Positions 44,277-54,148 of a DNA stretch of 64,000 bases are shown in pieces; position 1 is the stretch's first letter; each line of letters starts with the position of its first letter. Where the stretch lies: assembly GCF_013133795.1 (NCBI RefSeq), contig NZ_JABGBN010000007.1, positions 62,001 to 126,000 of the forward strand. Reading direction: 5' to 3'. Origin of the DNA: Pelistega suis (GTDB taxonomy: Bacteria > Pseudomonadota > Gammaproteobacteria > Burkholderiales > Burkholderiaceae_B). The position numbers were made by a program, and so were the translations under genes. The notes below the pieces were generated by a model, which saw nothing but the letters and a program-made list of their open reading frames with translations, had not been told where the DNA came from and made no database searches.

Positions 44277-45650
44277 TTAAGTATTCAATATAGCCGCCAA
44301 TGCCTTGATGGTTTTCTCTCGATCGCTTTCATTCTCAAAGTCATCGCCAATCTTAGACCATTCAGGGTTGGCGCGTGCTTGTTGAATTTCATCAGGGAGC
44401 TTGCCTTCTTGCCATTGTGTAATGGTGGATTTGCTGAGATTAATGACCTCTTGGGCGGCATGCCCACGATGCTCTAACGCGTCAATCAGTTGTAATCCTC
44501 GTAACCCTAATAAACGGATAACCGCATCGTCAACACTAAGTTCTTCGTATCCTTGGATTTTGCCGAGAATACGTTTGCCGAATTTATCAACGCCTTGCCA
44601 TACACTGCCGACGACACCTCCAATTAAGGCGGCAGCCCCTAGGCTAAGACCTCCTGTAAAGACATCAATAGTTGCTCCTGCCATCGCACCAGCAGCAAAG
44701 CCTTTACCGACATGTACACCCATATCGACTAGTGCATCTGGGTGAAATAAGTCCATGCCCCAGCGCTCTCCCTCAATAGGTAACGTTTGTTCGGGATAGT
44801 CTTGTTCGGAAAAGCGATAATGTTTTAAGAGTTCTTTGATAAAGCGATTTTCGCGTTGACGAATACGATCCTGAATGTCTGCCCATTGCATTTTGATGCT
44901 ATGCTCATCAGTTTGACTACTGACTTTGAGAGAAGCGACATCAATCAATAGTTCTGCCAGCATATTCATGGCAATGGTTTTGCGCAGATAACGCTGTTGT
45001 TTGATATTTTCGGCTAAGCCAGTGAGAGCTGTGGAGTGTTTATCAAGTACTAAGGCGAGTTTTTGGTAAAGTTGTGCTTTGCCGTCAATGGCAGGTGCCA
45101 CCGTGTCAAATTCAATGCTCATATGAATGCCTAAACGCGCTAAAGTCTCTCGCCAGTCATTGAGGTAGTTATCTTTGCTATGAATAAAGTTTAAAATAGC
45201 GACTAAGGGCTTACCACAACGCGCTAGAATAGCGAGTTCGTCACGATGTTTGGCAAGAATTGGATCCCGAATATCGACCACATATAAGCCTGCATCACAT
45301 GCTAGGAGCTGACGTAATACACGAGCTTCTTGTTCAAATCGTCCTTTACTTTCGGAGCTTTGTAAAAAATGGTGGATACTGTCTGGACCATCTAAGCGTT
45401 GTTGATGAAATTGGCTAAGTTGATCGAGATAATCATGCAAACCAATACCATCTTCTAATCCCGGAGTATCGTAGAGCTCAATAGAGGATTGTGCATTGAC
45501 TTGAATGCGAGCCCCTTCGACATGACGAGTAGTACCTGGAGCATTTTGAATATCGCCAAAAGAGCGGTCTTCTAGTAGGGTGCGAAGTAGTGATGTTTTA
45601 CCAGTATTGGTATGTCCAACGACGGCTAAACGAAGAATATCCTTATTCAT
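44277..45650 (-). CDS. GTPase with DUF3482 domain
   Basis: 457 residues from ATG 45650 (MNKDILRLAV). N-terminal Era-like GTPase domain: AVVGHTNTGKTSLLRTLL (G1), NAPGTTRH (G2), YDTPGLEDG (G3), and AILNFIHSKDNY (an atypical G4). The C-terminal DUF3482 half has a Gly/Ala-rich amphipathic stretch (HVGKGFAAGAMAGATIDVFTGGLSLGAAALIGGVVG, about 330-375) that may contact membrane. The ATG overlaps the DUF2868 stop codon by one base, indicating translational coupling. The upstream in-frame extension to 45734 overlaps DUF2868 and is not used. Function unknown. Confidence 0.87.
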   Translation of the reverse strand: MNKDILRLAVVGHTNTGKTSLLRTLLEDRSFGDIQNAPGTTRHVEGARIQVNAQSSIELYDTPGLEDGIGLHDYLDQLSQFHQQRLDGPDSIHHFLQSSESKGRFEQEARVLRQLLACDAGLYVVDIRDPILAKHRDELAILARCGKPLVAILNFIHSKDNYLNDWRETLARLGIHMSIEFDTVAPAIDGKAQLYQKLALVLDKHSTALTGLAENIKQQRYLRKTIAMNMLAELLIDVASLKVSSQTDEHSIKMQWADIQDRIRQRENRFIKELLKHYRFSEQDYPEQTLPIEGERWGMDLFHPDALVDMGVHVGKGFAAGAMAGATIDVFTGGLSLGAAALIGGVVGSVWQGVDKFGKRILGKIQGYEELSVDDAVIRLLGLRGLQLIDALEHRGHAAQEVINLSKSTITQWQEGKLPDEIQQARANPEWSKIGDDFENESDREKTIKALAAILNT

Positions 45651-47020
45651 CAAGCACTCCACGAAAGCAGCTGATGAGGGAGATGCCAAATGGCATCCTG
45701 AGCAATACCCATATCCATTAATGACTTTTCCCATAAGTTGAGGCGGCTTTGTGCCTCATTATCGATATGTAAATACACCTTGGTTTGTTGGGCATATTGA
45801 CTGATATCTCGAATAAAGTAGGCAATACCACGGTCAGGTGTTTGTTGTCCATTGCATACAATTAAAAGCTCTTGCACAGGATGTTGGCTGAGGCGAGCGA
45901 GTAGTTGATGGCGCTCTTCTCTTGTTTCTATTTTGCCTGCGTCAGATACTGAGCTATGCAAAGGGATAATCGGCCATGGTTGGTGGGGGATTAATTCAAT
46001 GCCCACCATAAGACGAGTAGTTCGCCATGCAAGTTGTTGTGTTTGTATGGTGGGTAGTTCATAGCGAGGTGCTAGACTATCTAAGCCTATTTTTTCGCTA
46101 CTTGGACTAAAGCGATTAATTAAAGTGGCATAAGCTGGGCTTTCAATGTCGAGTGCGATATTATTGAGCGTTGAACGTGCTTTGAGGACACAGAAAATAA
46201 AGCTGATAAGGCGTACTAAAACACCCCATATTAACACTTGCCCCGTTAACCAGATAGACCAAGTTTTTTGTGCATCGGGCAAGGTAGCAATTTGATTGTT
46301 ACTCTGCAAGATGAGTTCGGTGCTAGGTAAGTCAAAACCTAACAGGGAGGGTAAGCTACCCATTATATGCGTTAATTGTACGAAGGTTTGTCCCGATAAA
46401 ATGGTCGTTTCCCAACCAAAACTATAGTGTTGACTCGCTAAAAGAGCGAGAAAAACAATCACAGCAACTGATAAGGTGATTAACCAAAAACCATGGGTAA
46501 TACTGCCTACAATCCAACGCATACTGCTGCTGGAGGTATGGATAAAGGCTTGAAGTGCTAGCGTGGAGTCTGGGCTGCGGGCGAGTTTTTTACTCAGCCA
46601 AAGCCATAGGCGACCTAACAGACTTTGTTGTTGCCAAGAAGCTAAAAAGGAGGCGAGCCATAGAAAAAAAGTAAAGAGATGTAAACCCAAGAGTGCGGCT
46701 AAGGCAATGAGAATATTGACTTGTTGCTGTTGGGTATCTAGGGCATTAAAAGCCAGTGTGACGCCCGATATAATAGCGAATAAAGCGAGAACCCATAAGG
46801 CGAGTTTGGCTGAAGCACTCCATTGCTGAATAACGTGAGTGAGTCCTTCTCGTTGCGCGAGCAATTGGGCGCGTTGCATGATTTTCTGGTCAATAGAATG
46901 TGTATTAGGGTCCGCTTTAATCTTGACCATAATGGCTTGATCTTCTAGGGGACCCCAATGTTCTTCTTTTTGACGAATAGCTTGTGCTACCCACAAGTCT
47001 TGAAAGCGAAATGTTGACAT
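45650..47020 (-). CDS. DUF2868 membrane protein
   Basis: 456 residues with several hydrophobic segments (about 70-95, 105-130, 165-190, 260-285) and a soluble C-terminal domain of about 130 residues (LIVCNGQQTPDRGIAYFIRDISQ). It is paired with the DUF3482 GTPase across many beta- and gamma-proteobacteria, which suggests a membrane anchor or partner for the GTPase. No enzymatic motif. Unknown function. Confidence 0.82.
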   Translation of the reverse strand: MSTFRFQDLWVAQAIRQKEEHWGPLEDQAIMVKIKADPNTHSIDQKIMQRAQLLAQREGLTHVIQQWSASAKLALWVLALFAIISGVTLAFNALDTQQQQVNILIALAALLGLHLFTFFLWLASFLASWQQQSLLGRLWLWLSKKLARSPDSTLALQAFIHTSSSSMRWIVGSITHGFWLITLSVAVIVFLALLASQHYSFGWETTILSGQTFVQLTHIMGSLPSLLGFDLPSTELILQSNNQIATLPDAQKTWSIWLTGQVLIWGVLVRLISFIFCVLKARSTLNNIALDIESPAYATLINRFSPSSEKIGLDSLAPRYELPTIQTQQLAWRTTRLMVGIELIPHQPWPIIPLHSSVSDAGKIETREERHQLLARLSQHPVQELLIVCNGQQTPDRGIAYFIRDISQYAQQTKVYLHIDNEAQSRLNLWEKSLMDMGIAQDAIWHLPHQLLSWSA

Positions 47021-47044
47021 ATCAGTAAGAAAAATAGTAGGACG

Positions 47045-47398
47045 CTATTTTACGTCTGTTATGCTAGGCTTGTCGGTATTAAACCATTTATTCACTTTTT
47101 CTTTTGCTTGTGCTTTGACATTAGCCGTGATGTAGAGTGAAACCGTGGCTAATGCCGCAGTAATGACGCTAAGGTCATCGGTAAAACCTACACCAGGTAG
47201 CAAGTCAGGTATAGCATCCACAGGCAACACTAGGTAGGCTAAAGCACCATAAATCACTTTTTTTGCCCAAGCAGGAGTCTTGGGGTTTCTAAGTGCAAAA
47301 TAGAGGTAGAGCGCCTTTTCAACGAGTGGTTTGCCGATGCGAGTCGCTGCAGATTTAAGGCGTGCGAACACGCCTTCTGTTTCTGTAGACGTAGTCAT
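47045..47398 (-). CDS. DUF1232 (YkvA-like) small membrane protein
   Basis: 117 residues. The DUF1232 core is clear: PKTPAWAKKVIYGALAYLVLPVDAIPDLLPGVGFTDDLSVITAAL (about 42-88), with two hydrophobic stretches around the PxDxIPD motif. The ATG overlaps the TAA of the GlsB-like gene by one base (TAATG), so translation is coupled. Function unknown. Confidence 0.88.
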   Translation of the reverse strand: MTTSTETEGVFARLKSAATRIGKPLVEKALYLYFALRNPKTPAWAKKVIYGALAYLVLPVDAIPDLLPGVGFTDDLSVITAALATVSLYITANVKAQAKEKVNKWFNTDKPSITDVK

Positions 47399-47643
47399 TA
47401 TTTCTTAGAGATAAGACCGAATACAAATAAAAGAATCATGGCACCGACGATGGAACCAATCCAACCTGCTTCAGAGAAATTGTCGTATAGACCGACGGCT
47501 TGACCTAGATAAGTACCAACTAGTGAACCAGCGACACCAAGGACTGTCGTCATAATAAAGCCGAGAGACTGTTTGCCGGGCATTAAGGCACGCGCAATTA
47601 AACCAACGATAAAACCAATAACAATAGCACCAATAATTTCCAT
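47398..47643 (-). CDS. GlsB/YeaQ/YmgE-like stress membrane protein
   Basis: 81 residues from ATG 47643, placed by AAGGAG just upstream (the frame is open further to 47685, but there is no ribosome site). Three hydrophobic helices with the transglycosylase-associated family pattern: GFIVGLIARALMPGKQSLGFIMTTVLGVAGSLVGTYLG and GWIGSIVGAMILLFVFG. Family members are induced by stress and may protect the envelope. Confidence 0.9.
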   Translation of the reverse strand: MEIIGAIVIGFIVGLIARALMPGKQSLGFIMTTVLGVAGSLVGTYLGQAVGLYDNFSEAGWIGSIVGAMILLFVFGLISKK

Positions 47644-47745
47644 TGAAAACTCCTTATAATCAAGAGGAATAGAGTATTCCTTCATTAAGACCTATTATAA
47701 GAGCGAATGCTGAGGTTTCAAGTCTTTTTTTGTAGATAAAGTTTA

Positions 47746-48645
47746 TTATTTGTTGCGAAATGCCTGAAGATGTAAGAACTTAACTATTTTTAACCAAAAG
47801 ATATTAATGCCAAGAGCCAGTAGCACAATGGCGGAGCCTATCCATTGTACCCACGTCATTTTCTCGCCAAAGGCGAGATAGCCTGAAATAAAGCCAATGA
47901 TGGGGACAAGGAGGGTTAAGGGGGCAATCAACGCAATGGGGCGACGTGAGAGCAACTTACACCAAATAACATAACCAATGAGCGTAGAGACATAAGCGGC
48001 ATAGGCGATACCTCCCCATCCTTTAACCCCCATCTGCGATAGGCTTTGCTGGATGAGTTCTGGTCCTTCGATAAGGTAGCTTGCGAGAGCAAAGGCAGGA
48101 ATACTCATTGCACCGCCCCAAATAACTAGACTAACCATATCGACATGTGGCATTTTCTTGATGGTGATATTACCACATGCCCAGAAGAAGGCTGCACCAA
48201 TCGCTGCAAATAACCCACTCATAGGTAGCGCAGTATCCATATTGCCGCCTTGTACGATGAGTACCATACCGATGAGAGCAATGACAAAGGCAACGAGTAA
48301 GCCGATAGGGATTTTTTCTTTGAAATAAAGGGCAGCAATCAATACAGTAAAAAAGGCTTGCCATTGCATGAGTAAAGAGGTTAAGCCTGAGGCAAGTCCA
48401 AAGGCAATGGCACTGAGCATGCATGCAAATTGCAAGAAATTGATGGTTAGGCTGTAAGCGATGATGGTTTTTAGCGGTGCTTTGGGGAATCTGACAAAGA
48501 ATATCGCAGGGATAGCGACCAAGATAAAGCGTAAGGCTCCAAATAACAGGGGAGGAGCCTCGGTTAAGGCTATTTTGCTGGCGAGAAAATTAATCCCCCA
48601 AGCAAAAATGGTGACTAAAGCCAGAAACCAATCAAATAATGGCAT
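47746..48645 (-). CDS. EamA-family (DMT) transporter
   Basis: 299 residues, ten hydrophobic helices in two EamA repeats. Seen: WGINFLASKIALTEAPPLLFGALRFILVAIPA at the start, and the second repeat with ALIAPLTLLVPIIGFISGYLAFGEKM near residue 240. Export of amino acids or purines is typical of the family; substrate unknown. Single gene; the neighbouring LysO gene is 23 bases upstream on the same strand. Confidence 0.87.
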   Translation of the reverse strand: MPLFDWFLALVTIFAWGINFLASKIALTEAPPLLFGALRFILVAIPAIFFVRFPKAPLKTIIAYSLTINFLQFACMLSAIAFGLASGLTSLLMQWQAFFTVLIAALYFKEKIPIGLLVAFVIALIGMVLIVQGGNMDTALPMSGLFAAIGAAFFWACGNITIKKMPHVDMVSLVIWGGAMSIPAFALASYLIEGPELIQQSLSQMGVKGWGGIAYAAYVSTLIGYVIWCKLLSRRPIALIAPLTLLVPIIGFISGYLAFGEKMTWVQWIGSAIVLLALGINIFWLKIVKFLHLQAFRNK

Positions 48646-48668
48646 GTGATGTTGCCTATTTTGTTAAG

Positions 48669-49583
48669 TTAAAAGAAACTAAGTAAAAATCCTAACCAAA
48701 AGGGTACCACTAGGCTAAGAACGACACCAATATAGAGTGCTTGGGCGATATATTGATTGCCAGAGGCTTTTTTGATAATGGGTAATGTGGTGTCCATGGC
48801 GGTAGCGCCTGCTGTGGCAATAGATGAGTCGGGATAACGTGCTCCCCAGAAAAAGAGAATAACAATAGAGAATAACTCGCGGAATAAATCGGTGAGTAAT
48901 GCAATAGCTCCATAGTATTCACCAAGATGACTGGTGACCATCACCCCTGAGAGTGAGAACCAACCAAATCCCGCCGAAAAAATCAGTCCATAGCGTAAGT
49001 CCATATCCAGTAGTGCAGCGAGTGCTACACCACCCACCGCCGAGCTAATGATAATGGCAATAGGCATAAAAATAAGGCGAGGACTAATGGCTTTAAAGTT
49101 GATAGGAGCATTGATAATATCCACACCAATCATAAAGAGTAGGATATAGAGGAAAACATCCGTCGATGGCATAAGGGAAGTATCCCAGCCTAGACTAATG
49201 AGTCCTTGCGCAACGGCACAACCAATAATAATGGATAAAAAGGCAAAGGCGCATTCTTTGAGAACATGAGTAATGCCTAAGTCTGTTTCATGGTGTTGGC
49301 GTTGTTGTGTTGTTTTGCGTTCATAAATGAGATAAATACAAATACCGACTACCAAACTAATTCCAATAGAGAAAATAGTGGCGAGCTTTAGTATTTGAGC
49401 AATGTTTTTTAAGTTTTCAATGACTAGCCCAAATTTATAGCCAATCGCAAATAGGAGTACCCAAACAAAGGGTCCAATCATCTTTGATATTTTTAGGCTG
49501 ATGGCAGAGGGTAGAAATTTGCCGGCTAACATGCCTAAGAACACGGCTAGACAAATCGGTAAAAGGGAAAACAGAATATCCAT
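48669..49583 (-). CDS. lysO: LysO-family lysine exporter
   Basis: 304 residues, about eight hydrophobic helices, matching the LysO (DUF340, E. coli YbjE) pattern. Seen: FLGMLAGKFLPSA near the start, DVFLYILLFMIGVDI, SAVGGVALAALLDMDLRYGLIFSAGFGWFSLSGVM, and AIALLTDLFRELFSIVILFF with the conserved acidic residues of the exporter core; late TAGATAMDTTLPIIKK. LysO exports lysine and its toxic analogues in E. coli; the same job here is inferred. Confidence 0.85.
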   Translation of the reverse strand: MDILFSLLPICLAVFLGMLAGKFLPSAISLKISKMIGPFVWVLLFAIGYKFGLVIENLKNIAQILKLATIFSIGISLVVGICIYLIYERKTTQQRQHHETDLGITHVLKECAFAFLSIIIGCAVAQGLISLGWDTSLMPSTDVFLYILLFMIGVDIINAPINFKAISPRLIFMPIAIIISSAVGGVALAALLDMDLRYGLIFSAGFGWFSLSGVMVTSHLGEYYGAIALLTDLFRELFSIVILFFWGARYPDSSIATAGATAMDTTLPIIKKASGNQYIAQALYIGVVLSLVVPFWLGFLLSFF

Positions 49584-49587
49584 AGAT

Positions 49588-50199
49588 TTACGAACTCACT
49601 TTTTCTTTAAGACGTTGCTTATGTTCATTTAACCATTCTTCTTTTGTCATGCTATAGATGACAGAGTCACGGATAGATCCGTCGCGACGTAATTGATCAC
49701 CGCGGATAATACCGTCTTTTTTCGCACCAAGTCGCTCAATGGCTGCTTGAGAACGAGTGTTGATAATATCGGTACGCCAAGCAATCACATTGGCTTTTAG
49801 ACTTTCAAAGGCATAAAACATCATTAGATATTTAGCGGCTGTATTAACAAAGGTACGTTGGCGTGACTGGGCATACCATGTGTAGCCAATTTCAAGGCGA
49901 GCACATTCCGGTACGATATTGTAATAACGAGAAGTGCCTATAATTTCTTTGGTTTTTGCATCCATAATGACAAATACTAGTGCTTTTCCTTGAGCTTGCT
50001 CTTCGAGGGCTTTGTCAATATACTGCCTTTCCTCACCAGGTGCTGGTACGGAGGTAAAGACGAGATTCCATAGCTCGCCATCGGCGGCCGCCTTGGCTAG
50101 ACCGGGTTCATGTCCAGGTTTTAATGGTTGTAAAATTAGCCCATATCCCTCTAGTTGAATTTTATGTAGAGGCATAGTGAAAGGCGTAATTGACGACAT
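49588..50199 (-). CDS. GNAT-family N-acetyltransferase
   Basis: 203 residues from ATG 50199, placed by AAGGA before it. The GNAT fold of the RimJ/RimL type: LEIGYTWYAQSRQRTFVNTAAKYLMMFYAFE around residues 120-150 and NTRSQAAIERLGAKKDGIIR near residue 165. Substrate unknown (amino-acid, protein N-terminus or small molecule). It is divergent from the amino-acid ABC transporter. Confidence 0.87.
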   Translation of the reverse strand: MSSITPFTMPLHKIQLEGYGLILQPLKPGHEPGLAKAAADGELWNLVFTSVPAPGEERQYIDKALEEQAQGKALVFVIMDAKTKEIIGTSRYYNIVPECARLEIGYTWYAQSRQRTFVNTAAKYLMMFYAFESLKANVIAWRTDIINTRSQAAIERLGAKKDGIIRGDQLRRDGSIRDSVIYSMTKEEWLNEHKQRLKEKVSS

Positions 50200-50317
50200 T
50201 ATGTATCCTTTTGTTAAAAAATTAATGAAATTATAGTAGATGATACTTGTCGAAAGAAACATAAGTTTTATAATGGACGTATTTTCTAACTCTCTAACTC
50301 AATGTGAGGTAATCTTT

Positions 50318-51103
50318 ATGCGTTCAGTTTTATTGACCTTAGGTTTGGCATTTGGTTTGACAGGTACGGCAGTAGCGCAAAACTACACAGAAATTAAGTT
50401 TGGTACAGAATCAGGTTATGCGCCTTTTGAATATAAAAATGAAAAAGGTGAATTGGTGGGTTTTGATATTGATGTGGGCAATGCCATCTGCGAAAAATTA
50501 AAAGCAAAATGTACATGGGTAGAGCAACCTTTTGATTCATTGATTCCGGGTTTACAAGCGCGTAAATTCGATATTATTCATGCAAGCTTGACGCATAATG
50601 AAGCACGTGAGAAAGTGATTAATTTCTCAGAAAGCGTCTATGCCATTCCAACACAATTAATTGCCAAAAAAGGCAGTGGCGTGGTACCAACGATTGAGTC
50701 TTTAAAGTCTCTACGCGTAGGAGCATTGCAAGGTTCTGCACAAGAGGCGTTTGCTAAGCAAGTATGGGGTAAAGAAGGGGTGAAAATCGTTTCTTATCAA
50801 GACCAAGATCAAACCTTTGTGGATTTATTAGCGGGTCGTATTGATGTGGTGATTGCTGAGAAACCCAATGGTATTGCCGGTCTATTAAATAAACCAGAAG
50901 GTAAAGACTATGAGTTTGTGGGTGAGCAATTAGAGCATCCTTTATTAGCTAATCGTATTGGTCTTGGCCTACGTAAGCAAGATAAGCAATTAAAAGCAGA
51001 TGTGGATGCGGCGATTGCAGAGTTGCAAAAAGAAGGGGTGATTACCGCACTAGCGAAAAAATATTTTGCTGAAGGTGAATTAGACTTTTTAGGTGCTAAA
51101 TAA
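50318..51103 (+). CDS. hisJ: Amino-acid ABC transporter, substrate-binding protein
   Basis: 261 residues from ATG 50318 (GAGGT upstream). Signal peptide at about 1-21 (ends TAVA), then a periplasmic binding protein of the lysine/arginine/ornithine/histidine type: FGTESGYAPFEYKNEKGELVGFDIDVGNAICEKLKAKCTWVEQPFDSLIPGL and RIGLGLRKQDKQLKADVDAAIAELQKEG. First gene of a four-gene transporter operon. Distinction between histidine and arginine or lysine is not possible by eye, so the symbol reflects the operon layout only. Confidence 0.85.
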   Translation: MRSVLLTLGLAFGLTGTAVAQNYTEIKFGTESGYAPFEYKNEKGELVGFDIDVGNAICEKLKAKCTWVEQPFDSLIPGLQARKFDIIHASLTHNEAREKVINFSESVYAIPTQLIAKKGSGVVPTIESLKSLRVGALQGSAQEAFAKQVWGKEGVKIVSYQDQDQTFVDLLAGRIDVVIAEKPNGIAGLLNKPEGKDYEFVGEQLEHPLLANRIGLGLRKQDKQLKADVDAAIAELQKEGVITALAKKYFAEGELDFLGAK

Positions 51104-51106
51104 ACT

Positions 51107-51796
51107 ATGTTTTTAGGTGGTTATGCCAACCAGGTCTTCGTCGGTACGATGGAGACCATCAAGTTGGCATTTTTTTCTTTATTGGTCGCTTTCTTGCTGG
51201 GTTTATTAGCGGCAGCCGCTAAGTTGTTCGGTAATTGGTTTTTCCGTGCATGGGCGCAGCTTTATACCACGATTATTCGTAGTGTGCCCGATTTAGTACT
51301 TATGCTTCTCGTATTCTTTGGGATTCAGCAGTTGTTGAATATGGTGACAGATGCACTAGGGCTTGCACAGTTTGACTTGGATCCATTTGTGACTGGTGTG
51401 CTTACCATCGGGTTTATCTATGGGGCTTATTTTGCGGAGACCTTTCGAGGTGCTTTCTTGGCTGTACCTAAAGGGCAGTTAGAAGCAGGGAAAGCTTATG
51501 GTTTTTCTCCCATGCGAATCTTTTCGCGCATTCTTTTTCCTCAGATGATGCGTTTTGCTTTGCCTGGCATCGGTAATAACTGGTTGGTTGTTTTGAAAGC
51601 AACGGCATTGGTATCGATTATTGGGTTGAGTGATATTGTCTTAGTGGCGCAGCAGGCTGGGCGTGCGACGGGTCAGATGTTCTTTTATATTCTGATCGCG
51701 GGTGCTATTTATTTGGTATTAACTTCTCTTTCTAATGCCGTATTATGGTGGTTAGAGAAAAAATACTCCGTTGGGGTAAGAGAGGCTAAATTATGA
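51107..51796 (+). CDS. hisQ: Amino-acid ABC transporter permease (HisQ-like)
   Basis: 229 residues, five hydrophobic helices. The permease motif EAGKAYGFSPMRIFSRILFPQMMRFALPGIGNNW at about 120-155 is the EAA loop that contacts the ATPase. It begins three bases after the binding protein and its end overlaps the next gene by four bases (ATGA). Forms a heterodimeric channel with the HisM-like subunit. Confidence 0.87.
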   Translation: MFLGGYANQVFVGTMETIKLAFFSLLVAFLLGLLAAAAKLFGNWFFRAWAQLYTTIIRSVPDLVLMLLVFFGIQQLLNMVTDALGLAQFDLDPFVTGVLTIGFIYGAYFAETFRGAFLAVPKGQLEAGKAYGFSPMRIFSRILFPQMMRFALPGIGNNWLVVLKATALVSIIGLSDIVLVAQQAGRATGQMFFYILIAGAIYLVLTSLSNAVLWWLEKKYSVGVREAKL

Positions 51797-52527
51797 CAGA
51801 AGCATGGGATAATTTCCTCTTAATTCTCAATGAGTATTGGAAACCTTTTATCTTTTGGGATGGCACAGAGTTTTCGGGTCTAGCGGTAACGCTATGGATT
51901 TTAGTGCTATCGCTGTTGTTTGGATTCTTGCTGGCATTACCCCTATCGATTGCTCGAGTGTCTAAAAACCCTTGGATAAGTGGGCCTGTTTGGTTATTTA
52001 CCTATGTTTTCCGAGGAACACCGCTATATATTCAGATTCTCTTGATTTATAGCGGTATGATTAGCTTGGAATTTGTGCGCAATACCCCGAGTCTTAATAC
52101 TTTTTTTATGAGCGGGTATAATTGCGTGGTATTGGCATTAACCTTAAATACCTTGGCCTATACGATAGAGATTTTTGCGGGCTATATTAAAGCAACGCCT
52201 CATGGAGAGGTAGAGGCAGCATATGCTTATGGTATGAGTAAGGCACAAATTTATCGTCGTATTGTATTGCCATCGGCATTACGTCGAGCTATCCCCGCGT
52301 ATAGTAATGAGGTAATTTTGATGTTGCATTCGACCTCATTGGCATTTACAGCGACCGTGCCGGATATTTTAAAAGTGGCGCGAGATGCGAATTCCGCCAC
52401 TTATTTGACGTTTACCTCTTATGGAATAGCCGCCATTTTATATATGGTAGTGGCTTTTGTATTTGTAGGATTATTTAGAGTTGTTGAGCGTAGAGCCTTG
52501 GCTTTTTTAGCTTACGAGAAGAAATAG
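51793..52527 (+). CDS. hisM: Amino-acid ABC transporter permease (HisM-like)
   Basis: 244 residues, five hydrophobic helices. EAA loop: [37 protein letters not shown] near residue 140. Also [18 protein letters not shown], the usual start of this permease class. Coupled to hisQ by a four-base overlap and followed by the ATPase after seven bases. Confidence 0.87.
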   Translation: MTEAWDNFLLILNEYWKPFIFWDGTEFSGLAVTLWILVLSLLFGFLLALPLSIARVSKNPWISGPVWLFTYVFRGTPLYIQILLIYSGMISLEFVRNTPSLNTFFMSGYNCVVLALTLNTLAYTIEIFAGYIKATPHGEVEAAYAYGMSKAQIYRRIVLPSALRRAIPAYSNEVILMLHSTSLAFTATVPDILKVARDANSATYLTFTSYGIAAILYMVVAFVFVGLFRVVERRALAFLAYEKK

Positions 52528-52534
52528 GACGATT

Positions 52535-53302
52535 ATGTTTAAGCTAGATGTACAAAATATTCATAAATCATATGGTGATAATGAAGTACTTAAGGGTGTT
52601 TCATTACAGGCGAAAGCCGGCGATGTGATTGCTATTATTGGCTCAAGTGGCTCGGGTAAAAGTACGTTTTTACGTTGTATTAACTTTTTAGAGTTTCCTG
52701 ATAGTGGTTCAATTTCTTTATTAGGAGAAACACTTGATGTGCAAAAGAACAAGCGTGGACAAAGTCGTGTGAGCGATGAGAAAAAATTGCAATCTTTCCG
52801 CACAAAGTTAGCAATGGTGTTCCAGCATTTTAATCTTTGGGCGCATATGACAGCGCTTGAGAACATTATTGAAGCACCTATTCATGTGTTGGGTTTGAGC
52901 AAAGAAGAGGCGATTAAGCGAGCTCGTCACTACTTACAAAAGGTTGGTTTGCCTCCTGCTGTCGAGAATCAATATCCATCGCAGATGTCAGGTGGTCAGC
53001 AACAACGTGTGGCGATTGCGCGTGCGTTGGCCATGGAGCCTGAGGTTATGTTGTTTGACGAGCCAACATCGGCGTTAGATCCTGAGTTGGTGGGTGAAGT
53101 ACTTAAAGTGATGCAACAATTGGCTGAAGAAGGGCGTACGATGATTGTGGTAACGCACGAGATGGGCTTTGCGCGTAATATTGCCACACAGGTGATGTTC
53201 TTACACAAAGGATGTGTGGAAGAACAAGGGACACCAGAGGACGTCTTTAATCAAACCAAGAGTCCTCGTTTACAACAGTTCTTGTCAGGCAATTTAAAAT
53301 AA
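52535..53302 (+). CDS. hisP: Amino-acid ABC transporter ATP-binding protein (HisP-like)
   Basis: 255 residues. Walker [12 protein letters not shown] near residue 36, Q-loop MVFQHFNLW, signature [17 protein letters not shown] near residue 150, Walker [16 protein letters not shown]-loop VTHEMGF. All ATPase motifs are intact. Last of the transporter genes; a TauE/SafE gene follows after six bases. Confidence 0.92.
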   Translation: MFKLDVQNIHKSYGDNEVLKGVSLQAKAGDVIAIIGSSGSGKSTFLRCINFLEFPDSGSISLLGETLDVQKNKRGQSRVSDEKKLQSFRTKLAMVFQHFNLWAHMTALENIIEAPIHVLGLSKEEAIKRARHYLQKVGLPPAVENQYPSQMSGGQQQRVAIARALAMEPEVMLFDEPTSALDPELVGEVLKVMQQLAEEGRTMIVVTHEMGFARNIATQVMFLHKGCVEEQGTPEDVFNQTKSPRLQQFLSGNLK

Positions 53303-53308
53303 GAAAAT

Positions 53309-54133
53309 ATGAATGCGATAACCATCCTTTCACTACTTCTATTAGGCTGTTTTAGTGGTTTAATGGCGGGTCTATTGGGTGTGGGTGGAGGCATGATTAT
53401 TGTGCCCTTTCTTACCCTGATTTTTACTGTTCAAGCACTAGTAGCACCTGAATATATCGTTCATTCGGCTATTGCGACAGCGATGGCGACTATCGTTTTT
53501 ACCTCCTTGTCGAGTATGCGAGCGCATCATAAGCGAGGTACAGTGATTTGGTCCATCGTTGGGCAGTTAACCCCCGGGATTATTATTGGAGGTTTATTAT
53601 CAGGTACAGTGATTTTCCAATGGCTAGATACGGCGTGGTTGTCGTTAGTGTTTTCTCTGTTTGTTTTTTATTCTGCCTATAATATGCTGCTGAATAAGAA
53701 ACCCAAGCCTAGTCGCCATTTGCCGGGTATGGTGGGGATGAGTGCGGTGGGGATTGTTATCGGCTTAATTTCTGGATTAGTAGGGGCTGGGGGAGGATTT
53801 TTATCCGTGCCATTTATGGTGTGGTCAAATATTCCTTTAAAAAATGCAGTCTCCACCTCTGCTGCAATTGGTTTTCCGATTGCCGTGGCTAATAGCATTG
53901 CTTATATTATCGGCGGTTGGAATCTGCTCGGTGTTCAAGACGGTATGTTGGGCTATTTATATTGGCCTGCGCTTTTGGTGTTGATTTCAATGAGTGTTTT
54001 ATTTGCACCATTAGGAGCTAAATTAGCGCATAGCCTACCTGTCGATAAGCTTAAAAAAATCTTTGCAGGTTTGTTATTTTTAATCGCTGCCTTAATGCTA
54101 CAAAAAGCCTTAAATGCGTTTGGTTTATTTTAG
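53309..54133 (+). CDS. TauE/SafE-family sulfite/organosulfonate exporter
   Basis: 274 residues, about eight hydrophobic helices with two internally similar halves: GLMAGLLGVGGGMIIVPFLTLIF near the start and GLISGLVGAGGGFLSVPFMVWSNIPLKNAVSTSAAIGF in the middle. Family members export sulfur compounds or other anions; substrate unknown. It is six bases after hisP and probably shares its transcript. Confidence 0.87.
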   Translation: MNAITILSLLLLGCFSGLMAGLLGVGGGMIIVPFLTLIFTVQALVAPEYIVHSAIATAMATIVFTSLSSMRAHHKRGTVIWSIVGQLTPGIIIGGLLSGTVIFQWLDTAWLSLVFSLFVFYSAYNMLLNKKPKPSRHLPGMVGMSAVGIVIGLISGLVGAGGGFLSVPFMVWSNIPLKNAVSTSAAIGFPIAVANSIAYIIGGWNLLGVQDGMLGYLYWPALLVLISMSVLFAPLGAKLAHSLPVDKLKKIFAGLLFLIAALMLQKALNAFGLF

Positions 54134-54148
54134 ACCATATCTGTGTTT

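Noticed and set aside
50240-50317. N-terminal extension of the HisJ-like protein
   Set aside because: The extension lacks a ribosome site and would precede a good signal peptide that starts at 50318 with GAGGT upstream.
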